A stretch of DNA of 64,000 bases from Rhizobium etli 8C-3 (lineage in GTDB: Bacteria; Pseudomonadota; Alphaproteobacteria; Rhizobiales; Rhizobiaceae): NCBI RefSeq assembly GCF_001908375.1, contig NZ_CP017244.1, positions 682,001 to 746,000 on the forward strand. The letters are read 5' to 3'. Position numbers and translations under genes: made by a program. Positions 36,413 through 46,677 of the stretch are shown here, one piece after another. The notes below the pieces were generated by a model, which worked only from the letters and a program-made list of their open reading frames with translations, was not told the DNA's origin and did not search any database. How positions within the stretch are numbered: position 1 is the first letter of the stretch; every line of letters starts with the position of its first letter.

Positions 36413-36907
36413 ATGACAATGAGGATGAAACGCGTATTCGCAGCCGCTGTGGTTGCCATTGCAGCCATCGGACTCCAGGCGCAGGCTGCTGAAAAGGACA
36501 TCGTCGATACGGCAGTGGAGGCCGGCCAGTTCAAGACGCTTGCCTCGGCGCTCGACGCTGCCGGGCTCGTTCCCACCCTGAAGGAACCCGGACCGTTCAC
36601 CGTCTTTGCGCCAACCGATGCCGCCTTTGCCAAGCTGCCCGCCGGCATGGTGGCGGAGTTGCTGAAGCCGGAGAACAAGGAGCAGCTCATCGATATCCTT
36701 ACCTACCACGTCGTTCGCGGAAAAGTGATGGCCGCCGACGTCATCGGCGTCGACGAAGCGAAATCGGTCAACGGCAAGATGATCGACGTCGAGACAATGG
36801 GTCGTTCGGTCAAGGTCAATGACGCAAACGTCACCGCGACCGACATCGCTGCTTCCAACGGCGTAATTCACGTCATCGACCGGGTGATTTTGCCGCCGAA
36901 GGGCTGA
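36413..36907 (+). CDS. Fasciclin (FAS1) domain secreted protein
   Basis: Secreted or periplasmic protein of 164 aa: signal peptide ([22 protein letters not shown]) followed by one FAS1 domain with [19 protein letters not shown], the H1 motif [22 protein letters not shown] and the H2-like [13 protein letters not shown]. Bacterial FAS1 proteins mediate adhesion, and some are linked to symbiosis in rhizobia. ATG 36413 follows AGGGAG. The upstream region 36301-36400 is AT-rich and contains an inverted GACAA/TTGTC (36307-36325). Confidence 0.93.
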   Translation: MTMRMKRVFAAAVVAIAAIGLQAQAAEKDIVDTAVEAGQFKTLASALDAAGLVPTLKEPGPFTVFAPTDAAFAKLPAGMVAELLKPENKEQLIDILTYHVVRGKVMAADVIGVDEAKSVNGKMIDVETMGRSVKVNDANVTATDIAASNGVIHVIDRVILPPKG

Positions 36908-36977
36908 TCGCCATTCCCCCGCGTGGCCCGGCCGAAGGCGCCGTCGCCTCGCCCGACAGACAACCATGGAGAATGAC

Positions 36978-37202
36978 ATGAAGTTCTTGAATATTCTGAC
37001 GCTCGCCCTCGTCATCGTCGGCGGTCTCAACTGGGGCCTCGTTGGCCTGTTCGGCTTCGACCTGGTCGCCGCGATTCTTGGGGCCGGCTCGGCTCTTGCC
37101 CGCACCGTCTACACGCTGGTCGGACTGTCGGCGGCATGGCAGTTCCGGCCGTTGGTTTTTGCAGTCGGCGCGGGGGAAATTGCTGCGCAGCGTGGCCGAT
37201 AG
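36978..37202 (+). CDS. DUF378 small membrane protein
   Basis: Membrane protein of 74 aa with two hydrophobic helices: LNILTLALVIVGGLNWGLVGLFGFDLVAAI, carrying the GGLNWGLVG signature of DUF378, and a second helix ARTVYTLVGLSAAWQF. GGAG precedes ATG 36978. It follows the fasciclin gene by 70 nt. Function of the family is unknown. Confidence 0.88.
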   Translation: MKFLNILTLALVIVGGLNWGLVGLFGFDLVAAILGAGSALARTVYTLVGLSAAWQFRPLVFAVGAGEIAAQRGR

Positions 37203-37272
37203 ATCTGAAACGAGAGGCTGCTCGACATTGCGGGCGGCCGCTCGGCATCGTAGCGACAGGGTTCCAACGGAT

Positions 37273-37749
37273 ATGATTTCCCTCCTCATGCTTCTTGGAT
37301 TTGCACTGGCCACGTTCGCCGCCGGTGCCATCGGTGCGCTCTTTCGTCCGGGAAAATGGTATACGCGGTTGGATAAGCCGGCTTGGCGCCCGCCGGATCG
37401 GTACTTTGCGCCCGTGTGGATGCTTCTTTACGGGACGATCGCACTGTCCGGGTGGCTGGTCTGGCGGGAGGGCGGATTGCCCGAGGTCGCTTTGCCACTC
37501 ACCGTCTACACGCTTCAGCTGATGCTGAATGCAGCCTGGTCACCGATCTTTTTTGGTCTTCATCGTCCCGACCTGGCCTTCTTCGAGATTATTGTGGTCT
37601 GGCTCTCCATCGCGGCCACCATCTTGCTGTTCTACCCGATCAGCACGGCAGCAGCGCTGCTGCTCCTGCCCTACCTGGCATGGGTAAGCTTCGCATCGGT
37701 GCTCAACTTCGCGATCTGGCGGCGCAACCCACTGCCGGTGCGTGTCTAG
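37273..37749 (+). CDS. tspO: TspO/MBR family protein
   Basis: Tryptophan-rich sensory protein/translocator homologue, 158 aa, the typical size. Five membrane helices with the family motifs GALFRPGKWYTRLDKPAWRPPDRYFAPVW, LNAAWSPIFFGLHRPDLAFFEI and PYLAWVSFASVLNFAIWRRN. In bacteria TspO binds porphyrins and takes part in stress and photosystem regulation. ATG 37273 is inside a frame that opens earlier, but only this start gives the conserved first helix. It follows DUF378 by 70 nt and may share its transcript. Confidence 0.92.
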   Translation: MISLLMLLGFALATFAAGAIGALFRPGKWYTRLDKPAWRPPDRYFAPVWMLLYGTIALSGWLVWREGGLPEVALPLTVYTLQLMLNAAWSPIFFGLHRPDLAFFEIIVVWLSIAATILLFYPISTAAALLLLPYLAWVSFASVLNFAIWRRNPLPVRV

Positions 37750-37755
37750 AAGGGA

Positions 37756-38274
37756 GTGCACTCCTTGGGCGCCAGATGGATCGAGGTGAATGACCGCATG
37801 CAGCAGGGTTACCGCTACGCCCTTACGGCAGCGACGGGATGCGAGTTCCATGCAGAATTCCGGCCGGGCCTCATGCCGCCGGACATGTTGGCGCTTGGGG
37901 TCTTCGCCGGCAAATACATGACTGACTGCCGGCAAGAATTTCCTGAAAGCTGGTTCGGGCAAGCTCGCCTTTCGCCGGTTACCCGCGATCCCTCGCTCAA
38001 CTACTTTGGTGTTGACGCCAGTCAGCCTCTCAGTGTCTGGCGAGCAAAGGGCTGGATCCATCCAGACGATCCGAGGGGCTGGTTTCAGTGGTATTGTCGC
38101 TATTTCCGCGGCCGTAGGATGCCCGGCGAGGACGAACGTCAGATCGGCCGCTGGCGGGCCATGCGGCGACACATCGCCCAGATCAGGCACCATTGCGAGC
38201 CCGGCGATCTCTGGTGTCGCCGGCGCCAGCGGCAGGCGCTGCTTCACTGGGCCTATGACAGCCGGAAACTGTAA
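37756..38274 (+). CDS. Conserved hypothetical protein, Trp/Arg-rich
   Basis: Protein of up to 172 aa. Family not named, but it looks like a soluble protein known from rhizobia: ARWIEVNDRMQQGYRYAL, PGLMPPDMLALGVFAGKYMTDC, NYFGVDASQPLSVWRAKGWIHPDDPRGWFQWYCRYFRGRRMP, ending in QALLHWAYDSRKL. Aromatic and arginine content suggests nucleic-acid contact, an inference only. Start uncertain: GTG 37756, TTG 37765 or ATG 37798. AGAAGGGAG at 37749-37757 would best serve TTG 37765. It begins 6 nt after tspO. Confidence 0.65.
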   Translation: MHSLGARWIEVNDRMQQGYRYALTAATGCEFHAEFRPGLMPPDMLALGVFAGKYMTDCRQEFPESWFGQARLSPVTRDPSLNYFGVDASQPLSVWRAKGWIHPDDPRGWFQWYCRYFRGRRMPGEDERQIGRWRAMRRHIAQIRHHCEPGDLWCRRRQRQALLHWAYDSRKL

Positions 38275-38651
38275 AGCAGGCGCCACTTTCAGATGCAAGA
38301 ATTCCATGTCGTTCGCCGCGCCAGGCATATGCCCCCTCCGGCCCCCACGGGGCGGCATGGGAGGCGGGCCCCGAACGGCCCGGTCGGTCTTTTTCGCCAA
38401 ACGGCCGCTAGATTTGGGCGTGACGGCAGCAATGACTTGGTCGCAATCTGCCTTCCGCAGTGCCGGCTGTGTCCGCTCGAGCCTCCCTCTGGCTCCTTTC
38501 GGCGACGAGCAGGACAATGGCATGGGCGGGAGACGAGACAATGACGACGTCGTCCTTTCGAGCGGCGAGAGCGCATGGCGGATCGTCGCAGGTTCGAGTA
38601 CCGACGGGAATGCGAATTCGGATTCATTTGTCTCGATCGATGCAGCTCCGT
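38275..38651. other. 377-bp region without a supported gene
   Basis: Lies between the 3' ends of two convergent units (hypothetical protein and dctD). Long open frames exist on both strands because of high GC, but none has a ribosome site or recognisable sequence. No clear terminator was found. Confidence 0.5.
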
Positions 38652-40019
38652 TCAAACCTGCCCGGATTTGGCTGCTGCGAACTGACTGCGGACGATGCCG
38701 TGGCGCTGGAGCTTGTCGTAAAAAGTCTTGCGCGGTATTCCGAGCTCCGCAATCGTGCGGCGCACGTCGCCGCCATTGGAATCGAGCGCCTCACGGATGA
38801 TGCTGGCCTCATAGCGGTCCAGTCTCTCGGGCAGGGGAAGGCCTTGTCCCGTATCGGGAGGCGACGCTTGGCTACCTGCCGAAGCCTGCTCAACGCCGAG
38901 GACGAAGCGTTCGGCAAAGTGCGACAGTTCGCGCACGTTGCCTGGCCAGTCGTGACCCTGCAAATGACGTTGAATGGCTGACGAGATCGCCGGAACTTCG
39001 CGGTGAAACCGGGAGGCCGCGCGCTCGGCAAAATGGCCAAAGAGGAGGGGGATGTCGTCCCGGCGCTCTCGAAGCGGCGGGATCGAGATCGTGACCACAT
39101 TCAGCCGGTAATAGAGATCCTCACGAAAATTCCCGCGCTGTTCCGGGTCTGAAAGATCCACCTTTGCGGCGGCGACGACGCGCAGATCAACGGGTCTGAC
39201 CTCATTGGTGCCGAGCGGCGTCACTTCCCGCATCTCGAGAACGCGCAGCATGTGCACCTGGGTCGACGGCGGCATGCTTTCGATCTCGTCGAGAAAAAGC
39301 GTCCCGCCGCTTGCATGCTCAATACGCCCGACGCGCTTCTTTTGCGCTCCGGTAAAGGCGCCGGGTTCATGGCCGAAGAGCTCGCTCTCTATGACCGTCT
39401 CCGGCAGAGCTCCGCAGTTGAGGGCAACGAAATTGCCCGATGCTCTGCGGCTCCATCGATGCAGCAGGCTGGCCACCACTTCCTTGCCGCTGCCCGTCTC
39501 ACCCGTGACGAGCACGTCGACCTCGGTATCGGCGATCTGGCGCAAGGTCCGGCGCAGCCGCTCCATCGTCGCTGTCTGGCCGATCAGCGGCAGGTCGTCC
39601 CGAGCCTGATCGGCGGCCCGGCGCAGCGCTCTATTTTCCAGAACGAGAGCGCGTTTTTCCACCGCCCTTCTGACTGATTGCACCAGCCGGTCGGTTGCAA
39701 ACGGCTTGGTGATGAAATCGTATGCGCCGTCCTGAATGGCCTTCACCGCCATGGGAATATCGCCGTGGCCGGTGATCAGGATGACCGGCAGGTCCTCGTC
39801 TTCCTTCCGCACGCGATCGAAAAGCTGCAGACCGTCAATCTGCGGCATGCGGATATCGGAAACGACCGCGCCTGCATGATCGGCGCTAAGGGCACCAAGG
39901 GCTTCACTGGCGACCGAGAAGGCTGAAACTTTAAAGCCCGCAAGCTCCAAGGTTTGCTTGGTCGCCCGCAGCAGGTCCTTGTCATCGTCGATGAGAAAGA
40001 TCGATAACGCATCCCTCAT
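38652..40019 (-). CDS. dctD: C4-dicarboxylate response regulator (sigma-54 activator)
   Basis: NtrC-class regulator of 455 aa: receiver domain with phospho-acceptor Asp55 (VVSDIRMP) and Lys in [10 protein letters not shown], central AAA+ domain with GETGSGKE Walker A, the sigma-54-contact loop [29 protein letters not shown]alker B and [19 protein letters not shown], then a Fis-type HTH ([23 protein letters not shown]). It activates dctA from tandem upstream sites at sigma-54 promoters. ATG 40019 overlaps the dctB stop by 4 nt. Confidence 0.95.
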   Translation of the reverse strand: MRDALSIFLIDDDKDLLRATKQTLELAGFKVSAFSVASEALGALSADHAGAVVSDIRMPQIDGLQLFDRVRKEDEDLPVILITGHGDIPMAVKAIQDGAYDFITKPFATDRLVQSVRRAVEKRALVLENRALRRAADQARDDLPLIGQTATMERLRRTLRQIADTEVDVLVTGETGSGKEVVASLLHRWSRRASGNFVALNCGALPETVIESELFGHEPGAFTGAQKKRVGRIEHASGGTLFLDEIESMPPSTQVHMLRVLEMREVTPLGTNEVRPVDLRVVAAAKVDLSDPEQRGNFREDLYYRLNVVTISIPPLRERRDDIPLLFGHFAERAASRFHREVPAISSAIQRHLQGHDWPGNVRELSHFAERFVLGVEQASAGSQASPPDTGQGLPLPERLDRYEASIIREALDSNGGDVRRTIAELGIPRKTFYDKLQRHGIVRSQFAAAKSGQV

Positions 40020-41878
40020 GTCTTTGCCCTCATAAGGTGGACTGTAAAACATGTGCCGTTGCCGCTGCTTGTGACATCGATCCGGCCGCCGTAATCGGCA
40101 ACGATGTCCTTTGAAATGACCAGCCCGAGGCCCAAGCCTTTTTCCTTGGATGTATGAAACGGCGTAAAGAGAGTGTCGAGAATTGCCGGTGGAATGCCGG
40201 GTCCATTATCCGACACGGCGATGGCGACCTGCTCGGGCGTAGCTGCAACGGATACCTCCACCTTCGCATCGTCGCGGCCTTCGAGCGCCTCAAGGGCGTT
40301 CTGGAACAGATTGATCAGAATCTGCTCCAGCCGGATCCGATTGCCCATGACGAAGAGACCCGGTGGCGGCATCTGAATGTCGAGTGCGTTCAGCTGCCCG
40401 GCAAACCGGCTCTTCAGCAAGACGACGGCGCCTTCGATGATGGTGCTAAGCTCAACGGGCTCGGCAGCCGTCCTACCTTTGCGCGCAAAGGCTTTCAATT
40501 CCTCGGTAATCGTGCCGATTCTTTCGGTGAGCTGAGCAATGGCACCGAGATTCTCCTCGGCCGGACTTGGCTCTTTGCGCTGCAGGAAGACGCGGGCGTT
40601 GTCGGCGTAAGCGCGGATCGTGGCAACCGGCTGATTGATCTCATGGGCTACGCCGGCTGCAACCTGCCCGAGGATGGCGAGCCGGTTTGCCTGCACGAGC
40701 TCCTGTTGCACGATCTGCAGCTTCGCCTCCGTATCTCGATGATCGGAAATTTCCGCCTGCAGGCGATCGCGAGCACGGCTCAATTCATCTGTCCTGGCAA
40801 CGACCCGGCGCTCCAGTTCCTCGCGCATGGCCTGTTCGCTGGCGATCCTCATCATGGATACCTGCCGCCGTCTCAGCAAAACGGCAGCGATTGCGACAAT
40901 GGGCAGCAAAAACGCCAGTGCGATAAGCCGCATCTCCCGCACAGCCGAGGCGACCGGCGCTTCGGTTGGAACCAAATATTCCAGCCGCCATGGCGTCGTG
41001 GGAACCGCCGCAAAGAGGCGCAGATACTGGGCCTCTCCGCCCCCGGGCAGGACCGCAGAAACAATGGCTGCGTCCGGGCCGATGGTTAAGGGATGCATGA
41101 TGGGAAGCTCAGCCAGCGGTGCATCTCCGAACTGCAGGCTGCTTCGAATGGATGCAAGATCCTGCTGCGGTACCGGCCCGGTGGTCATGAAACGCCAGGA
41201 AGGAATGCTGGTGATCAAAACGACCCCATGGTTGTCCGTCACGTAAACGGGCCGGCTTGCGTCACGCCAGTCACTTTCCAGACGGTCGAATTCCATTTTG
41301 ACGACAACGACCCCGAGTGGAGCGGCCGCACTGCCGACCCTTCGGGAGATGTAAAGGCCGGGGCGTTTGCTGACGCTGCCAAGGGCGAAGTGCTCCGCCG
41401 TGCCTTGCTCCATCGCGCGACGGAAATAGTCGCGGAACGCGTAGTCGTTTCCCACGAAACTGGTGGACTGGCGCCAGTTGCTTGAGGACACGGCTATGCC
41501 ATCGGGACCGATGACATAAAGCACGGCGGCTTGCGTGTCGGTGACCAGCCGCTCCAGCTTGCGGTTTAAGAGATCAGTTGCGCCGCTCTTTGCAGATGAG
41601 AGCGCGTCAAGAACCTGTTGATCCTCCGAAAGGAGTAGCGGCAGGGCGCGAGGGCGCTCCAGAACGGCCGTCAGCAAAGCGACCTTGAGATTGGCATCGG
41701 TGCGGGCACGGCTTTCCAACGCTTCGATCGCCGAACGGCGCCCGTAAAGTTCGGCGCCGACGAGCGCTGCCGCAATCAGCATCGCAGATGCAGTTAGAAA
41801 GAAGATCCAGGCCCGACGCGCCTGCCGAATGACATCCGGCGGAGTTCGAACTTTGTCAGTGGTTGACCGCTGAAGCAT
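40016..41878 (-). CDS. dctB: C4-dicarboxylate sensor histidine kinase
   Basis: Membrane sensor kinase of 620 aa: TM1 near residues 24-42, a large periplasmic double-PAS sensor region to about residue 300 ([30 protein letters not shown]), TM2 ([18 protein letters not shown]), a coiled region with [10 protein letters not shown], the phospho-acceptor histidine in [21 protein letters not shown] box [10 protein letters not shown], and G boxes DNGPGIPP and [13 protein letters not shown]. It senses succinate, malate or fumarate together with DctA and phosphorylates DctD. Divergent from dctA. Confidence 0.95.
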   Translation of the reverse strand: MLQRSTTDKVRTPPDVIRQARRAWIFFLTASAMLIAAALVGAELYGRRSAIEALESRARTDANLKVALLTAVLERPRALPLLLSEDQQVLDALSSAKSGATDLLNRKLERLVTDTQAAVLYVIGPDGIAVSSSNWRQSTSFVGNDYAFRDYFRRAMEQGTAEHFALGSVSKRPGLYISRRVGSAAAPLGVVVVKMEFDRLESDWRDASRPVYVTDNHGVVLITSIPSWRFMTTGPVPQQDLASIRSSLQFGDAPLAELPIMHPLTIGPDAAIVSAVLPGGGEAQYLRLFAAVPTTPWRLEYLVPTEAPVASAVREMRLIALAFLLPIVAIAAVLLRRRQVSMMRIASEQAMREELERRVVARTDELSRARDRLQAEISDHRDTEAKLQIVQQELVQANRLAILGQVAAGVAHEINQPVATIRAYADNARVFLQRKEPSPAEENLGAIAQLTERIGTITEELKAFARKGRTAAEPVELSTIIEGAVVLLKSRFAGQLNALDIQMPPPGLFVMGNRIRLEQILINLFQNALEALEGRDDAKVEVSVAATPEQVAIAVSDNGPGIPPAILDTLFTPFHTSKEKGLGLGLVISKDIVADYGGRIDVTSSGNGTCFTVHLMRAKT

Positions 41879-41887
41879 GACCAAGAA

Positions 41888-41905
41888 TGTGCGTATTCTC
41901 GCACA
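41888..41905. promoter_or_regulatory. DctD-type upstream activator site 1
   Basis: Perfect inverted repeat TGTGCG-N6-CGCACA, 10 nt upstream of the dctB ATG and centred 33 nt from a second copy. Confidence 0.7.
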
Positions 41906-41920
41906 ATGGTCAAATCATTT

Positions 41921-41938
41921 TGTGCGAAAAGGCGCCCA
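41921..41938. promoter_or_regulatory. DctD-type upstream activator site 2
   Basis: TGTGCG-N6-CGCCCA, the same repeat with one mismatch in the right arm. Its centre is 33 nt (about three helical turns) from site 1, so the two sites lie on the same DNA face. Confidence 0.65.
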
Positions 41939-42011
41939 GCTGAATTCGCTTTCCCGATCGGATTGTCGAAAACATACGAAAAAACAGGGGTTTAGGGGCG
42001 TGGAAGCAAAC

Positions 42012-42027
42012 TGGCATGGCCGTTGCA
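42012..42027 (+). promoter_or_regulatory. Sigma-54 promoter of dctA
   Basis: TGGCATGGCCGTTGCA has the GG (-24) and GC (-12) elements at the required 12-nt separation (42014 and 42026), one base off the TGGCAC-N5-TTGC consensus. Start of transcription expected near 42038, about 90 nt before the dctA ATG. Confidence 0.85.
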
Positions 42028-42126
42028 ATGTGTCTGCAAACAGCCGGGTGGCTGTTGAATTACCAGATATCCGCATCATCCGCCCCGGGAGGCCGTTTTT
42101 CGGTTTGGGGCTTTATGGAGGACACT

Positions 42127-43461
42127 ATGGGTGTAGCAATTCCAGCCTCGCCGGCGCGCGGCAAAGTTCCATTCTACCGGCATCTCTATGTGCAGGTCGT
42201 TTTCGCGATCTGTGCAGGCATTCTTCTCGGGCACTTCTACCCCGAACTCGGCACGGCGCTGAAACCGCTGGGCGATGCCTTTATCAGGCTCGTCAAGATG
42301 ATCATCGCGCCGGTCATTTTCCTGACGGTGGCAACCGGCATCGCCGGGATGTCCGATCTGCACAAGGTCGGGCGCGTCGCCGGCAAGGCGATGATCTACT
42401 TCCTCGTCTTTTCGACGCTCGCACTTGCCGTCGGTCTTGTCGTTTCCAACGTCATCCAGCCGGGTGCGGGCATGCATATCGATCCGGCCACGCTCGACGC
42501 CAAGGCGGTGGCGACCTATGCCGAAAAGGCCCACGACTCGACCATCACTGGCTTCTTGATGAATATCATCCCGACGACCATCGTCGGTGCTTTCGCCGAC
42601 GGCGACATCCTGCAGGTGCTGTTCTTCTCGGTGCTGTTCGGTATTGCGCTTGCCATGGTCGGCGACCGCGGCCGGCCAGTGGTGGATTTCCTGCAGGCTT
42701 TGACGACGCCGATCTTCCGCCTCGTTGCGATCCTGATGAAGGCGGCCCCCATCGGAGCCTTTGGTGCGATGGCTTTTACGATCGGCAAATACGGCATCGG
42801 TTCGATCGCCAATCTTGCCATGCTCATCGGCACCTTCTATCTGACGTCACTGCTTTTCGTCTTGATCGTGCTTGGCGGCGTTGCCCGCTACAACGGCTTC
42901 TCGATCCTGGCGCTGATCCGCTACATCAAGGAGGAACTGCTGCTTGTCCTGGGTACGTCGTCGTCGGAAGCAGCCCTTCCCGGTCTCATGGCGAAGATGG
43001 AACAAGCCGGCTGCAAGCGCTCCGTCGTAGGCCTTGTGATCCCGACCGGCTATTCCTTCAATCTCGACGGCACCAACATCTACATGACGCTGGCAGCCTT
43101 GTTCATCGCACAGGCGACGGACACGCCGCTGTCCTTCGCTGACCAGATCCTGCTTTTGCTGGTAGCAATGCTGAGCTCAAAGGGTGCTGCAGGCATCACC
43201 GGCGCGGGCTTCATCACGCTCGCTGCCACGCTCTCGGTCGTTCCGTCGGTTCCCGTCGCCGGCATGGCGCTCATCCTCGGCATCGACCGCTTCATGTCGG
43301 AATGCCGCGCGTTGACGAATTTCGTCGGAAACGCAGTCGCCACCGTTGTCGTCGCTCGCTGGGAGAACGAACTGGATCAGACAAAGTTTGCTGCAGCAAT
43401 GGCCGGTGACCTGCCGGAAATTGGTGACGTGACCGTCCCCTCACTTCAGGCTGCCGAATAA
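42127..43461 (+). CDS. dctA: C4-dicarboxylate transporter
   Basis: DAACS-family (SLC1-like) symporter of 444 aa, the usual DctA length, importing succinate, fumarate and malate, the main carbon source in rhizobial nodules. Motifs: [37 protein letters not shown] (the serine-rich hairpin), [22 protein letters not shown] and [24 protein letters not shown] 42127 is preceded by GGAGG at 42117-42121. An ATG at 42115 is possible but has no ribosome site. Expressed from the sigma-54 promoter under DctB/DctD. Confidence 0.96.
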   Translation: MGVAIPASPARGKVPFYRHLYVQVVFAICAGILLGHFYPELGTALKPLGDAFIRLVKMIIAPVIFLTVATGIAGMSDLHKVGRVAGKAMIYFLVFSTLALAVGLVVSNVIQPGAGMHIDPATLDAKAVATYAEKAHDSTITGFLMNIIPTTIVGAFADGDILQVLFFSVLFGIALAMVGDRGRPVVDFLQALTTPIFRLVAILMKAAPIGAFGAMAFTIGKYGIGSIANLAMLIGTFYLTSLLFVLIVLGGVARYNGFSILALIRYIKEELLLVLGTSSSEAALPGLMAKMEQAGCKRSVVGLVIPTGYSFNLDGTNIYMTLAALFIAQATDTPLSFADQILLLLVAMLSSKGAAGITGAGFITLAATLSVVPSVPVAGMALILGIDRFMSECRALTNFVGNAVATVVVARWENELDQTKFAAAMAGDLPEIGDVTVPSLQAAE

Positions 43462-43485
43462 CGCCTGAGCTTTCAGCGACAAGTC

Positions 43486-43514
43486 GCCGCGCTCTGACGA
43501 GGGCGCGGCTTTTT
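43486..43514 (+). terminator. Rho-independent terminator of dctA
   Basis: GCCGCGC (43486-43492) pairs with GCGCGGC (43503-43509), followed by TTTTT, 25 nt after the dctA stop. Confidence 0.85.
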
Positions 43515-43721
43515 CGCGCCTCCACAAAGGCGGGCTGGTGGAATTTTCTGGCTCCTCAATGTAACGCCCAACCTTAAGGCGAGGGGCCGCGCGTGCCGAG
43601 GAGATGACAACGTCTCAGGCGACAGAGGCTCACAGCCCTCGGCTGAAGCCATGACGGCGGCCAGAGCGAAATCCCGCCGCCCGTCGGCTGATCTGGCCGT
43701 TGGGAAATGCCTGGTCAGCAG

Positions 43722-43756
43722 ACGGCCGCGCGGATCCAACCATGCCGCGCGGCCGT
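43722..43756. repeat. 12-bp inverted repeat between dctA and kdgD
   Basis: ACGGCCGCGCGG (43722-43733) and CCGCGCGGCCGT (43745-43756), 11-nt spacer. It lies 57 nt beyond the kdgD stop and could end that transcript, though no T-run follows on the minus strand. The rest of 43515-43812 shows nothing I can assign. Confidence 0.6.
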
Positions 43757-43812
43757 TCTTGAAGAGGTGGTTCAGGACGGCTGGGAGGGCACCGTGTGGC
43801 CCTGCCGCCTCT

Positions 43813-44739
<927 letters not shown>

Positions 44740-44784
44740 TCATTCCTGTTTGATGTTCATAGGTGAAGGGAATGCGGGATCGGC

Positions 44785-45765
44785 TTAGATTGAGGCCGTC
44801 TCAAGCGCTTCGACGAGCGCTGCGATGTAGCCGTAGCAAAAGGCAAAGGCCACGCCGGAAGGATCCCTGCCGCTGATCGTCGGGACGTGATCGGGCATCA
44901 GCATGTACTTGTAGCCAACCTCCTTGTAGATCCGTGCAGAGCGGACCATGTCCATGTCGCCCTCGTCGGGGAAGGTTTCCATGAAGGACAGTTTTCCGCC
45001 CTTGATGTTGCGGAAGTGAACATTGAAGATTTTTCCGCGCGTTCCGAACCAGCGGATGACCTCGTCGATTTCTTCGCGCGGATTCTCGAGCATCTCGCCG
45101 ATCGACCCCTGGCAGAAATTCAGTCCGTGATAGGGACTTTCGTGCATGGTCACGAACTTCTTCAGGCCGTCGACAGTCCCAAGGACGCGGGTGACGCCGC
45201 GATAGCCGGGGGGCGTGTAGGGATCATGCGGATGGCAGGCGAGCCGCACGCGATTGCTTTCGGCAACCGGCACGACACGCTGGAGGAAATAATCGATTCT
45301 TTCCCAGTTCTCGTCCTCGGAAAGCGTCCCGGCAAGACCGGGCGCTGCTCCCTGATCGGCTTTTTCCCAGCGAAAGGCCTCGTTCATCGAGCCGCCGCGG
45401 CCCGGCTCCATCGGCGTGCGGGGGATGCCGATCAGATTGAGGTTATATTTTGCCGCTGGAATGCCTGCCGCGGCAATATCCTCGATCAGTCTGCAGACGG
45501 CATCGATCTGACGATCACGTTGGGGACCGGCAAGCAGAATATCTGGATAAGAGGCCTTCTCGATCGGCCGCGAGGGAAGGGGCAGCTGAACCATATCAAG
45601 GATCAATCCGAAGCTCTCGATCTTGTCGCGGTGGCGTTCGAGATCATCAAGAGACCAGCTCGCAGGCGGTCCGGGCGGGTCGGCGCAGATATGCTTCAGC
45701 CCGAGCTGCGCGAAAACACGCAAATCGTCGTCGTCGCGAACCGCGACCTGGGTCCCAACATACAT
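44785..45765 (-). CDS. Mannonate dehydratase-like protein (UxuA family)
   Basis: Protein of 326 aa with UxuA features: MYVGTQVAVRDDDDLR at the start, CHPHDPYTP metal-site region, HGLNFCQGSIGEM, KIFNVHFRNIKGG, ETFPDEGDMDM and the closing MPDHVP. UxuA converts D-mannonate to 2-keto-3-deoxygluconate. The start at 45765 is chosen because GAGAGGA lies 8 nt upstream; the extended frame to 45807 would run through a palindromic operator. No uxaC, uxuB or KDG kinase is here, so the true substrate may be another hexonate, and I leave the symbol blank. Confidence 0.82.
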   Translation of the reverse strand: MYVGTQVAVRDDDDLRVFAQLGLKHICADPPGPPASWSLDDLERHRDKIESFGLILDMVQLPLPSRPIEKASYPDILLAGPQRDRQIDAVCRLIEDIAAAGIPAAKYNLNLIGIPRTPMEPGRGGSMNEAFRWEKADQGAAPGLAGTLSEDENWERIDYFLQRVVPVAESNRVRLACHPHDPYTPPGYRGVTRVLGTVDGLKKFVTMHESPYHGLNFCQGSIGEMLENPREEIDEVIRWFGTRGKIFNVHFRNIKGGKLSFMETFPDEGDMDMVRSARIYKEVGYKYMLMPDHVPTISGRDPSGVAFAFCYGYIAALVEALETASI

Positions 45766-45793
45766 GTTTTGAAATCCTCTCCAAATTTCAGAA

Positions 45794-45813
45794 ATGTCAT
45801 ATGACATAATATG
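45794..45813. promoter_or_regulatory. Candidate GntR operator upstream of the UxuA-like gene
   Basis: Perfect palindrome ATGTCATATGACAT (45794-45807), extended to the 13-mer ATGACATAATATG (45801-45813), which recurs exactly at 46635-46647. It separates the UxuA-like gene from the GntR gene. Confidence 0.6.
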
Positions 45814-45836
45814 AATTCCGAGAGGTGTCGAGTGGC

Positions 45837-46538
45837 TTATCGCTGTTCGGCCAGCTTCCGGTAGCGCCGCTGGCTGGCAAGCAAATGCGCCCGCATGGCC
45901 TGCCGCGCCCGCTCGGGTTCCTGATCCGCAATGGCCTCAAGGATCTCGACATGTTCTGCGTGGACCTTCTCGAGATAGGCACGATCATGGGCCTCGGGCA
46001 GCGTTGGAAACTGCCCCCTGGGGATGGACCGAGGGCCAAAATGCCGCAATACGTCGACATAGAAGCGGTTGTTCGTCGCCGCTGCGATCGCCATATGAAA
46101 CTCGTAATCTGCTTCGACCGTGGGGGCGCCATCCTCGATCATCTGGGCCATCTTGCGGTTGGCTGCACGTATTGCAGCCTCCTGTTCAGCTGTTCTTCGA
46201 TAGGCCGCAATTGCGGCCGCCTCTCCCTCCGCGGCCATACGAAATTCAAGTAATTCAAGGGTTTCCGGGATGCTCCTGATTTCGATCGGCGTTAGCGAAA
46301 ATGCCTTTTGCGCAGAAGGATTGCTGACGAACACTCCCTTTCCCTGGATGGGTCGGACATAGCCGGCTGAGCGAAGATCGGCGATGGCCTCGCGAACAAC
46401 GGTGCGGCTCACACCAAAAGTCGCCTCCAGCTGCGGCTCGGTGGGCAACTGGTCTCCCTCTTTAAGCTTTCCTGATTCGATCTGGGCACGCATCTGATCG
46501 ATCAACTGCTGCGCAAGTCTTTCCCGGCTCCGTCGCAT
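45837..46538 (-). CDS. FCD-type GntR regulator of the uronate locus
   Basis: GntR regulator of 233 aa: winged helix (GKLKEGDQLPTEPQLEATFGVSRTVVREAIADLRSAGYV) and a helical FCD ligand domain with metal-type histidines (ADYEFHMAIA, HAEHVEILEAI, MRAHL). The start at 46538 has GGGA upstream; the 14-residue extension is rejected. It lies between the two catabolic genes and the importer, with matching palindromes on both sides, so it probably represses both units and is released by a uronate or derived acid, as UxuR/ExuR-type proteins are. Confidence 0.9.
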   Translation of the reverse strand: MRRSRERLAQQLIDQMRAQIESGKLKEGDQLPTEPQLEATFGVSRTVVREAIADLRSAGYVRPIQGKGVFVSNPSAQKAFSLTPIEIRSIPETLELLEFRMAAEGEAAAIAAYRRTAEQEAAIRAANRKMAQMIEDGAPTVEADYEFHMAIAAATNNRFYVDVLRHFGPRSIPRGQFPTLPEAHDRAYLEKVHAEHVEILEAIADQEPERARQAMRAHLLASQRRYRKLAEQR

Positions 46539-46634
46539 TTTCAAATCCCAACCCTCACAGCGCCTGTCGCAAATGCCCATGGGCGGCTCTTGCCAACCCG
46601 CAGGAACTTCTGTAAATCATAATACGACATACCG

Positions 46635-46649
46635 ATGACATAATATGTC
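46635..46649. promoter_or_regulatory. Candidate GntR operator upstream of the importer operon
   Basis: ATGACATAATATGTC contains the odd palindrome GACATA-A-TATGTC (46637-46649) and the 13-mer shared with 45801-45813. A related ATACGACAT lies just upstream (46622-46630). The importer ATG is 28 nt downstream. Confidence 0.6.
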
Positions 46650-46677
46650 TTCTATAGTAGACTAGGGAGGAATTGAA

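Noticed and set aside
37540..38655. 371-aa minus-strand open frame across tspO, the hypothetical protein and the following gap
   Set aside because: Contradicts the clearly coding tspO frame and has no recognisable sequence or ribosome site.
44887..45804. 305-aa open frame antisense to the UxuA-like gene
   Set aside because: Overlaps a recognised enzyme completely and its translation shows no motif.
45766..45807. Upstream ATG for the UxuA-like protein
   Set aside because: It would place the palindromic operator inside the coding region, while the ATG at 45765 has a GAGAGGA site.
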